Assembly: GCA_045627885.1 (NCBI GenBank)
Contig: JAZQOM010000071.1
Coordinates: 1 to 29,511 of the forward strand
DNA: 29,511 nucleotides
Reading direction: 5' to 3'
Source: CALCTE01 sp045627885
Lineage (GTDB): Bacteria; Bacillota; Clostridia; Oscillospirales; CAG-272
The notes under the pieces are model-generated. The model saw nothing but the letters and a program-made list of their open reading frames with translations, searched no databases and was not told the origin of the DNA. The first letter of the stretch is position 1; each line of letters begins with the position of its first letter. Shown piece by piece: positions 12,613-19,584 of this stretch. Made by a program: the position numbers and the translations under genes.

Positions 12613-14910
12613 ATGGAAAAAATGACAGGTCTTGATTTCAAAATCAAGGAAATGGCGGCAAGAATTCACGAGCTTCGCGAGATAGAGGGGCTTACCTGTG
12701 CAGAGATGGCAGGCAAGACGAATGTCTCGGAGGAAGAATATATTGCCTGCGAAAACGGCGAGAAGGACTTGAACTTCACATTCATCTACCGTTGTGCTAT
12801 CGCTTTCAATGTGGATGTCACGGATATAATCGAGGGCAAGAGCCCTACGCTTAAATCCTACACCGTAACGCGCTTCGGCGGCGGTCAGGAGATATCCAGA
12901 GCGCACGGAATGACATATTACAATCTTGCCTACGCATTCAGAAACAGAATAGCAGAGCCACTGTATGTAAGAAGCATATATGATGCCGAGGCTCAGCATA
13001 AGGATATCGAGCTCACCTCACACGCAGGTCAGGAATGCGATATCATAGTTGACGGAACACTTATGGTTCAGATAGGCGACCACAAGGAGACTCTCGGCGC
13101 GGGCGACAGTATCTATTTCGACAGCTCCACGCCTCACGGCATGATAGCCGTCGGAGGCAAGGATTGCATATTCTATGCGATTGTACTCAATCCGACGGGA
13201 GAGCCGATACCCGAGCTTTCGGCAAATACTCCGATTGCAAGCGCAAACGCTACCGGAACAAAGAAGTCGGACGACAGCGACAGAATATACAAAAAGTACA
13301 TTGATGTAGTCGAAAACGAAAAGGGCACGCCGACATCCATTAAGTTCAAGAACATCGATAAATTTAATTTTGCTTTTGACCTTGTGGATGCTCTTGCAAA
13401 AAAGAAGCCGGACAAGCTTGCGATGCTGCATATCTCAAAGGATATGACGGAGCGCAGATTTACATTCAACGATATAAAGCGTGCGTCCAATCAATGCGCG
13501 AACTATTTTAAGTCGCTCGGAATAAAAAAGGGCGACAGAGTAATGCTCGTGTTAAAGCGCCACTATCAGTTCTGGTTTGCGATTTTAGGCTTGAACAAGC
13601 TCGGCGCAATAGCGATACCGGCAACAAATCAGCTCCTTGCACATGACTTTGAATACAGATTCAAGGCGGCTGGAGTGACTGCCATAATCTGTACGGCGGA
13701 CGGCGATACCGCGGAGAATGTAGATATTGCCGCAAAGGAATGTCCGGAGCTCAAAAATAAGCTCATCGTCAACGGAACGCGCGAGGGCTGGCGTAATTTC
13801 AACGAGGAATACACACTTTACAGCGCACATTTCTACCGCTCGGACGATACCGCCTGCGGCGATGACCCGATGCTTATGTATTTCACTTCGGGCACATCGG
13901 GATATCCGAAGATTGCCGTACATAGCTATAAATATCCGCTCGGACACTTCCATACGGCAAAGTATTGGCACAATGTTGACCCCGAGGGACTCCACTACAC
14001 CATATCCGATACCGGATGGGCAAAAGCGATGTGGGGCAAGCTCTACGGTCAATGGCTTTGCGAAGCGGCAACATTTGTTTTCGACTTTGACAGATTCGAT
14101 GCCGCCGAGATTCTTCCGATGTTTGCAAAGTATAAGATAACGACATTCTGTGCGCCCCCCACGATGCTCCGAATGATGATAAAGCAGGATATTTCAAAAT
14201 ATGATTTTTCATCCGTAAAGCACATGACTACTGCGGGAGAAGCGCTTAATCCCGAGGTTTACAGACAGTTTGAAAAGGCGACTGGACTTCAAATAATAGA
14301 GGGATTCGGTCAGACCGAAAGCACTATGATTATCGGCAATCTCACGGGAGATTCGCATAAGATAGGCTCAATGGGCAAGCCGGCACCTATCTATAATGTT
14401 GAGCTTATGGATGCAAACGGAAAACCCGTTCCCGTAGGCGAAAGCGGCGAAATTGTCATCAATGTCAAGGACGGAGCGCCCTGCGGACTTTTCCGCGGTT
14501 ATTACAGAGCCGAGGACAAAACAAAAGAGGTATGGCACGACGGATATTATCATACCGGCGATGTCGCTTATATGGATGAGGACGGCTACTATTGGTATGT
14601 CGGCAGAGTAGATGATGTAATCAAGTCATCCGGCTATCGTATCGGGCCTTTCGAGATTGAAAGTGTCATAATGGAGCTTCCGTATGTTCTCGAATGCGGC
14701 GTATCGGCAGCGCCCGACGAGGTAAGAGGTCAGGTTGTAAAGGCAAGCATCGTGCTTGTCCCGGGAACCGAGCCCACCGAAGAGCTTAAAAAAGAGATTC
14801 AGGAATATGTCAAGAAGCATACCGCTCCGTATAAGTATCCGAGAATAGTTGTCTTCCGCGACAGCCTGCCGAAGACCGTAAGCGGAAAGATTCAGCGCAA
14901 CCGGCTGTAA
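12613..14910 (+). CDS. HTH-cupin-acyl-CoA synthetase (AMP-forming), under a Val T-box
   Basis: 765 aa paralogue of the synthetase at 10005 with the same order: HTH (about 12-70), cupin (about 110-195, TSHAGQECDIIVDG and FDSSTPHGM), AMP-binding domain with YFTSGTSGYPK (near 422), EGFGQTE, YHTGD, and the C-terminal lid. The last ~100 residues are almost identical to the paralogue, down to the DNA, while the HTH, cupin and residues 200-250 have diverged, which suggests gene conversion. ATG 12613 is preceded by GGAG about 11 bases upstream; the frame runs back into the T-box. A 9-bp gap separates it from the ParA-like gene. From the Val-type T-box I infer isobutyrate (to isobutyryl-CoA, valine precursor) as the substrate; the reaction class is solid, the acid is not. 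Confidence 0.88.
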   Translation: MEKMTGLDFKIKEMAARIHELREIEGLTCAEMAGKTNVSEEEYIACENGEKDLNFTFIYRCAIAFNVDVTDIIEGKSPTLKSYTVTRFGGGQEISRAHGMTYYNLAYAFRNRIAEPLYVRSIYDAEAQHKDIELTSHAGQECDIIVDGTLMVQIGDHKETLGAGDSIYFDSSTPHGMIAVGGKDCIFYAIVLNPTGEPIPELSANTPIASANATGTKKSDDSDRIYKKYIDVVENEKGTPTSIKFKNIDKFNFAFDLVDALAKKKPDKLAMLHISKDMTERRFTFNDIKRASNQCANYFKSLGIKKGDRVMLVLKRHYQFWFAILGLNKLGAIAIPATNQLLAHDFEYRFKAAGVTAIICTADGDTAENVDIAAKECPELKNKLIVNGTREGWRNFNEEYTLYSAHFYRSDDTACGDDPMLMYFTSGTSGYPKIAVHSYKYPLGHFHTAKYWHNVDPEGLHYTISDTGWAKAMWGKLYGQWLCEAATFVFDFDRFDAAEILPMFAKYKITTFCAPPTMLRMMIKQDISKYDFSSVKHMTTAGEALNPEVYRQFEKATGLQIIEGFGQTESTMIIGNLTGDSHKIGSMGKPAPIYNVELMDANGKPVPVGESGEIVINVKDGAPCGLFRGYYRAEDKTKEVWHDGYYHTGDVAYMDEDGYYWYVGRVDDVIKSSGYRIGPFEIESVIMELPYVLECGVSAAPDEVRGQVVKASIVLVPGTEPTEELKKEIQEYVKKHTAPYKYPRIVVFRDSLPKTVSGKIQRNRL

Positions 14911-14918
14911 GGTGAGAT

Positions 14919-15587
14919 ATGAATTACAAACGCCTCACAATAATCTGCGGTCACTACGGAAGCGGAAAGACAAACATCGCCGTCAACGCGGCGCTTGAGC
15001 TCCGCAAAACAAAGCAAAATGTTGCGGCGGCTGACCTTGATATAGTCAATCCGTATTTCAGAACAAAAGACAGCAGTAAGGAGCTTAACGAAGCGGGCAT
15101 AAGGCTTATATGCTCGGAATTTGCAAATACGAATCTCGATTTGCCGTCACTTCCGGACGATTTATACACGATAACCGACGACAAAACGCTTTCGGTTATA
15201 CTTGATATCGGCGGCGACGACAGGGGAGCCTATGTTCTCGGGCGACTTGCCCCCGCAATTCTGGAAGAAAACGACTATGAAATGCTTTTGGTGGTAAACA
15301 AGTACCGTCCGCTCACTCCGGATGTAAGTTCGACGCTTGAAGTAAAAGCGGAGATAGAACGGGCTTGCGGTATTCCGTTTACCGGAATCATCAACAACTC
15401 AAACCTCGGATGCGAAACAAAAGCCGAAGATGTGCTTGATTCCGTGCAGTACGCACAGGAAATCTCAAAGGCGACGGGGCTTCCGTGCGTTATGACTTCG
15501 GTTGACGAAAAACTATTTGGTGAGCTTTACGGAAATATTCCGAATATATTTCCGATGAAACTGCAAAAAAGACAGACTGATATATAA
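14919..15587 (+). CDS. ParA/MinD/CobQ-like P-loop ATPase of the VOR operon
   Basis: 222 aa. A deviant Walker A, GHYGSGKTN (residues 11-19), starts the protein, followed by DLDIVNPYFR (Walker A'/switch-like region) and 'VILDIGGDDRGAYVLG', the Walker B area. These place it in the SIMIBI (ParA/MinD/CobB) class of P-loop NTPases. It lies 9 bp after the second acyl-CoA synthetase and 17 bp before the ferredoxin subunit, so it is co-transcribed with VOR. Possible roles are Fe-S delivery (as in Mrp/NBP35), assembly or localisation of the oxidoreductase. No Cys motif like that of Mrp is seen at its C-terminus. The exact function is unknown. Confidence 0.8.
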   Translation: MNYKRLTIICGHYGSGKTNIAVNAALELRKTKQNVAAADLDIVNPYFRTKDSSKELNEAGIRLICSEFANTNLDLPSLPDDLYTITDDKTLSVILDIGGDDRGAYVLGRLAPAILEENDYEMLLVVNKYRPLTPDVSSTLEVKAEIERACGIPFTGIINNSNLGCETKAEDVLDSVQYAQEISKATGLPCVMTSVDEKLFGELYGNIPNIFPMKLQKRQTDI

Positions 15588-15604
15588 AGAAAGGGTGGTT
15601 TACT

Positions 15605-15811
15605 TTGGCAAAACTGACTTTTAGAACAGACGAATGCAAAGGCTGCGGTCTGTGTGTTGATGCCTGCCCCAAGGGACTTATAGCTCTTGCACAGGATAAA
15701 ATCAACAAAAAGGGACATCATCCCGCACAGCTCGTAAGACCGGACGAATGCGTCGGATGCGCATCATGCGCTATGATGTGTCCCGATTGCATAATCAAGG
15801 TCGAAAGGTAA
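15605..15811 (+). CDS. 2-oxoacid:ferredoxin oxidoreductase, 2x[4Fe-4S] ferredoxin (delta) subunit
   Basis: 68 aa. Two clusters of Cys (11, 14, 17, 21 and 49, 52, 55, 59), each CxxCxxCxxxCP, would hold two [4Fe-4S] clusters. In four-subunit VOR/KOR enzymes this small subunit passes electrons between the TPP/cluster core and free ferredoxin. The start is TTG at 15605 with AAAGGGTGG about 7 bases upstream; no ATG fits before the first Cys. It is 10 bp upstream of the alpha subunit. Confidence 0.92.
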   Translation: MAKLTFRTDECKGCGLCVDACPKGLIALAQDKINKKGHHPAQLVRPDECVGCASCAMMCPDCIIKVER

Positions 15812-15821
15812 GGTGAAATAA

Positions 15822-16886
15822 ATGGCAGACAAGGTTTTGATGAAAGGCAACGAAGCGATTGCCGAAGCGGCAATTCTTGCAGGTTGCAGACATTATTTCG
15901 GATACCCCATTACTCCTCAAACGGAGATTGCCGCATATATGGCAAAGAAAATGCCCAAGATAGGCGGAACATTCCTTCAGGCGGAAAGCGAGATTGCCGC
16001 AATAAATATGGTATACGGCGTTGCTTCCGCGGGATACAGAGTTATGACATCTTCTTCAAGCCCCGGAATTTCTCTTAAGGGAGAGGGACTTTCGTATCTT
16101 GCCGGTTCCGACCTTCCCGCACTCGTTGTAAATGTGCAGAGAGGCGGCCCAGGACTCGGCGGAATTCAGCCGAGCCAATCCGACTATTTTCAGGCTACGC
16201 GCGGCGGCGGACACGGCGACTATCACATGATAGTTCTCGCACCCGCATCCGTTCAGGAAATGGCAGAGCTCACTGTAAAGGGCTTTGAGCTTGCCGATAA
16301 GTACAGAATGACATCAATGATTCTCGCGGACGGCACAATGGGACAGATGATGGAGCCCGTTTCTCTCAAATTCAAGATCGAGCCTCAGCCCGAAAAGCCC
16401 TGGGCAACCAACGGAACCAAAATGCAGAGAAAGCACAACATCGTCAATTCTCTTTCACTTGTTCCCGAGGAGCTTGAGACATTCAATTTCCAGCGCTATG
16501 ACAGATACAAGGTCGTAGAGAACGAAGAAACAATGTACGAGGAATATATGACTGATGACGCAGATATAATTCTCGTTGCATTCGGCATCGCCGCAAGAGT
16601 TTCAAAGAATGCGGTCAACGCCGCAAGAGAGCTCGGCATCAAAGCGGGACTTATCCGTCCGATAACGCTTTGGCCGTTCCCGAAGGCACCGTTTGAAAAG
16701 GCGGCAAAACACGCAAAACAGTTCATCTCCGTCGAGCTTTCGATGGGACAGATGATAGAAGATGTCAAGCTTGCAACGGAGTGCAAGGCTCCCGTTACAC
16801 TCTGCAACAGAGTCGGCGGTATGATTCCTTCGCCCGAGCAGGTACTTGAAGCAATAAAGAAAGCAAACAACGGAGGTGACAGATAA
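15822..16886 (+). CDS. vorB: 2-oxoacid:ferredoxin oxidoreductase alpha subunit (VorB type)
   Basis: 354 aa, the normal length of VorB. It shows GYPITPQTEIA near residue 27, the 'TFLQAESEIAAINMVYGV' TPP-activating glutamate region, 'SSSPGISLKGEGLSYLAGS', 'QRGGPGLGGIQPSQSDY' and 'GGGHGDYHMIVLAP'. This subunit forms the pyrimidine half of the TPP site. The enzyme catalyses 2-oxoacid + CoA + oxidised ferredoxin to acyl-CoA + CO2 + reduced ferredoxin, reversibly. VorB-like sequence and the adjacent branched-chain aminotransferase suggest branched-chain 2-oxoacids rather than pyruvate or 2-oxoglutarate. Its stop and the ATG of the beta subunit overlap as TAATG. Confidence 0.92.
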   Translation: MADKVLMKGNEAIAEAAILAGCRHYFGYPITPQTEIAAYMAKKMPKIGGTFLQAESEIAAINMVYGVASAGYRVMTSSSSPGISLKGEGLSYLAGSDLPALVVNVQRGGPGLGGIQPSQSDYFQATRGGGHGDYHMIVLAPASVQEMAELTVKGFELADKYRMTSMILADGTMGQMMEPVSLKFKIEPQPEKPWATNGTKMQRKHNIVNSLSLVPEELETFNFQRYDRYKVVENEETMYEEYMTDDADIILVAFGIAARVSKNAVNAARELGIKAGLIRPITLWPFPKAPFEKAAKHAKQFISVELSMGQMIEDVKLATECKAPVTLCNRVGGMIPSPEQVLEAIKKANNGGDR

Positions 16887-17647
16887 TGGCAGTAGTATTT
16901 GACAGACCTCATGCTCTGATAGATGTTCCGCTCCATTATTGCCCCGGATGCACTCACGGCATAGTTCACAGACTTGTGGCAGAGGTAATTGACGAGCTCG
17001 GCATTGAGGGCAAGACGATAGGAATAGCTCCCGTCGGATGCTCGGTTATGGCATACAACTATTTCAACTGCGATATGATAGAGGCTGCTCACGGCAGAGC
17101 TCCCGCAGTTGCAACGGGCGTAAAGCGTGCCGACCCCGAAAATCACATCGTATTTACATATCAGGGCGACGGAGACCTTGCATCAATAGGTACAGCCGAG
17201 ACTGTACACGCCGCCGCAAGAAACGAGAATATCACCGTCATCTTTATCAATAACGCAATATACGGAATGACGGGCGGACAGATGGCACCGACCTCACTTC
17301 CCGGACAGGTGACACAGACCTCTCCTTACGGCAGAGACCCCAAGCTCTGCGGCTATCCAGTAAAGATTTGCGAGATGCTTGCACAGCTCGAAGGGCCCGA
17401 ATATCTCGAAAGAGTAACCGTAAACAGCGTAAAGAATATCAGAAATGCAAAAAAGGCAATAAAGAAGGCATTTCAGAATCAGATTGACGGAAAAGGCTTC
17501 TCACTTGTAGAAGTCGTATCATCCTGCCCGACCAACTGGGGAATGACTCCGAAAGCCGCTCTTCAGTGGATTGATGACAAGATGCTTCCGTATTATCCTC
17601 TCGGCGTATACAAAGACCGTTCTGCCGAAAAGGAGGCTGCAAAATGA
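16886..17647 (+). CDS. vorA: 2-oxoacid:ferredoxin oxidoreductase beta subunit (TPP-binding)
   Basis: 253 aa. 'YCPGCTHGIVHRL' at the N-terminus and 'APVGCSVMAYNYFNCD' carry the conserved Cys of this subunit; 'GDGDLASIGTAETVHAAARNE' followed by FINNAIYGMTGGQ is the Mg-TPP motif (GDG...NN). It completes the active site with the alpha subunit. GGAGGTGACAG precedes the start, and the end overlaps the gamma gene by 4 bp (ATGA), so the subunits are translationally coupled. The symbol follows archaeal VOR usage; naming differs between databases. Confidence 0.92.
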   Translation: MAVVFDRPHALIDVPLHYCPGCTHGIVHRLVAEVIDELGIEGKTIGIAPVGCSVMAYNYFNCDMIEAAHGRAPAVATGVKRADPENHIVFTYQGDGDLASIGTAETVHAAARNENITVIFINNAIYGMTGGQMAPTSLPGQVTQTSPYGRDPKLCGYPVKICEMLAQLEGPEYLERVTVNSVKNIRNAKKAIKKAFQNQIDGKGFSLVEVVSSCPTNWGMTPKAALQWIDDKMLPYYPLGVYKDRSAEKEAAK

Positions 17648-18177
17648 GTACAAAGAATTATCTTTTCTCGGGATTCGGCGGACAGGGCATACTTTTCGCC
17701 GGAAAGTTCATCGCATATAAGGGACTTATCGAAAACAAGCAGGTAAGCTGGCTTCCGTCATACGGCCCCGAAATGAGAGGCGGCACGGCATCGTGCAGCG
17801 TTATAGTCAGCGACGCCCCCGTCGGCTCACCGATAGTATCGTCTCCCGATATTCTTATCGCGATGAATCTGCCCTCGCTCGACAGATACGAATCATCCGT
17901 TGTACCCGGCGGAATGATTTTTGTAGATTCGACTTTGGTTGAGCGCAAGATAAACAGAAGCGATGTAAAGGCATTCTATATCCCTGCGACAAAGCTTGCA
18001 AGTGACAATAACTGCCCTACTCTTGCCAATATGATAATCGTCGGCAAGATTCTCAAGGAGCTCGGAGAATTTGACGCAGAAGGCGTTGACGGTGCTCTCA
18101 AGAAGGTTATTTCCGCAAAGCACGCCGATATGCTTGATGTAAACCTCGGCGCTCTTAAAATTGGTGCAGAGAACTGA
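17644..18177 (+). CDS. 2-oxoacid:ferredoxin oxidoreductase gamma subunit
   Basis: 177 aa. 'FSGFGGQGILFAGKFIAYKGL' and 'WLPSYGPEMRGGTASCSVIVSD' are the hallmark motifs of the gamma domain (POR family), which helps bind CoA and holds the complex together. The start ATG lies in the ATGA overlap with the beta gene. It closes the delta-alpha-beta-gamma set and is 18 bp before the aminotransferase gene. Confidence 0.92.
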   Translation: MSTKNYLFSGFGGQGILFAGKFIAYKGLIENKQVSWLPSYGPEMRGGTASCSVIVSDAPVGSPIVSSPDILIAMNLPSLDRYESSVVPGGMIFVDSTLVERKINRSDVKAFYIPATKLASDNNCPTLANMIIVGKILKELGEFDAEGVDGALKKVISAKHADMLDVNLGALKIGAEN

Positions 18178-18195
18178 TTACAAGGAGAGAAGAAA

Positions 18196-19263
18196 ATGCT
18201 TGATATCAAAATTACAAAAACAACCTGCCCCAAGGAAAAGCCCGACACGGCAGGCTTAGGCTTCGGCAAAGTATTCACAGACCATATGTTCAGAATGGAA
18301 TACACCAAGGAAGAGGGCTGGCATAATGCCGAGATAGTTCCTTTCGGCAATATCTCTTTACACCCCGCTTCGACCGTTCTGCACTACGGCTCGGAAATAT
18401 TTGAAGGACTCAAGGCATACAGAAGAGCGGACGGAAAGGTTCAGCTTTTCAGACCTATCGAGAATATCCGCAGAATGAACAGGTCGGCGGAAAGACTCTG
18501 CCTGCCGGAGATTCCCGAGGAGGACGCTTATAAGGCACTTATGACTTTTGTGGAAATGGAGCAGGATTGGACTCCCTCTGCTCCCGGAACATCGCTTTAT
18601 CTCCGTCCTTTTATGTTCGGAAACGATGAAAGCCTCGGTGTTCACACAGTTAAGCACGCTACATACATTATAATCGCATCTCCTTCCGGAAGCTATTACA
18701 AGGAGGGCATTAACCCCGTCAAGATTATGATTGAGGACGAGGATGTCCGCGCAGTAAGAGGCGGAACGGGATATGCAAAATGCGGCGGCAATTACGCGGC
18801 ATCAAACAGAGCGGGCGAACGCGCTGTCGTTAAGGGATATTCTCAGGTACTTTGGCTCGACGGAGTTGAGCGCAAGTACATTGAGGAAGTCGGCGCTATG
18901 AATGTAATGTTTATGATTGGTGACGAGATTGTCACCCCCAAGCTCACAGGCTCGATTCTTCCCGGTATTACGAGAATGTCCTGCATTGAAGTTTTGAAGA
19001 GCGAAGGCTATAAGGTCAGCGAAAGGCTTCTCAGCGTTGATGAGCTTGCCGATGCGATGAAAAGCGGTGCTCTCAAAGAGGCATGGGGCTGCGGAACGGC
19101 GGCAGTTGTATCTCCGATAGGTGAGCTTTGCTATAAGGACACCAAGTATATCGTAAACGACGGCAAGATAGGCAAGGTAACACAGCACCTTTACGATACT
19201 CTTACCGGTATTCAGTGGGGCAAGCTTGACGATAAATTCGGCTGGACTGTACCTCTTGAATAA
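18196..19263 (+). CDS. ilvE: Branched-chain amino acid aminotransferase (class IV, PLP)
   Basis: 355 aa, the length of the longer (BCAT_beta/type II) branch. Markers are 'LHYGSEIFEGLKAYRRADG', 'RPFMFGNDESLGV', the PLP lysine K195 in GYAKCGGNYAAS, 'EEVGAMNVMFMI', and 'LPGITRMSCIEVLK'. It exchanges amino groups between glutamate/2-oxoglutarate and Val, Leu or Ile with their 2-oxoacids in the cytoplasm. AAGGAG is 8-9 bases before ATG 18196. It follows the VOR gamma gene by 18 bp, so VOR product and BCAT substrate are linked: VOR can supply 3-methyl-2-oxobutanoate and its homologues by reductive carboxylation. It is the last gene of unit 2; no intrinsic terminator separates it from the next promoter. 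Confidence 0.95.
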   Translation: MLDIKITKTTCPKEKPDTAGLGFGKVFTDHMFRMEYTKEEGWHNAEIVPFGNISLHPASTVLHYGSEIFEGLKAYRRADGKVQLFRPIENIRRMNRSAERLCLPEIPEEDAYKALMTFVEMEQDWTPSAPGTSLYLRPFMFGNDESLGVHTVKHATYIIIASPSGSYYKEGINPVKIMIEDEDVRAVRGGTGYAKCGGNYAASNRAGERAVVKGYSQVLWLDGVERKYIEEVGAMNVMFMIGDEIVTPKLTGSILPGITRMSCIEVLKSEGYKVSERLLSVDELADAMKSGALKEAWGCGTAAVVSPIGELCYKDTKYIVNDGKIGKVTQHLYDTLTGIQWGKLDDKFGWTVPLE

Positions 19264-19270
19264 AAAATAC

Positions 19271-19298
19271 TTGACAAAGCCTTATTTTATGGTATAAT
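19271..19298 (+). promoter_or_regulatory. Consensus promoter of T-box unit 3
   Basis: Perfect TTGACA (19271-19276) and TATAAT (19293-19298), 16-base spacer, with TG one base before the -10. It starts just 8 bases after the ilvE stop. Confidence 0.85.
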
Positions 19299-19309
19299 CC
19301 CTTTGTAAA

Positions 19310-19573
19310 TGCAATGACGGAACTATCTGCCGAGATTTTTGGCGTTACAGAAAGCCGTTGGTCGATGCGAAACGGTACGCGATGTCGGACAGAGTCTCAT
19401 TCCCGAGCAGAACTGCTGAATTTTACAAGTAAGCGGTTACGGCTTGCCCCGTTACCTCGGCATAGCGCTTGACAGAGCGCGGAAAGTGACTGCGTACAGC
19501 AGTAAACAGGGTGGTACCGCGAAAGAATTTCGTCCCTGAAGTCGGTTATCCGACTTCGGGGACATTTGTTTTT
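19310..19573 (+). ncRNA. T-box riboswitch 3, specifier read as CTC (leucine)
   Basis: A T-box leader distinct in sequence from the other two: long stem I, TTCCCGAGCAG linker, and the standard T-box CAGGGTGGTACCGCG (19507-19521), which is closer to consensus than those of leaders 1 and 2. The specifier region reads AGT-CTC-A-TTCCCGAG; CTC (Leu) lies at 19396-19398 by alignment with leaders 1 and 2, with TCT or TCA as one-base shifts. It precedes a gene with a LeuA-type regulatory domain, which supports leucine. Confidence 0.9.
19532..19573 (+). terminator. T-box 3 regulated terminator
   Basis: GTCCCTGAAGTCGG pairs with CCGACTTCGGGGAC across loop TTAT (one wobble), followed by ATTTGTTTTT. The GTCCC arm is the part that alternatively pairs in the antiterminator. 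Confidence 0.85.
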
Positions 19574-19584
19574 AAGGAGAATAT

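Noticed and set aside
9693..19263. Reading of the acyl-CoA synthetase/VOR/aminotransferase genes as an amino-acid fermentation (oxidative) operon
   Set aside because: The enzymes are reversible and this direction is possible, but T-box control turns the genes on when charged tRNA is scarce, which does not suit degradation.
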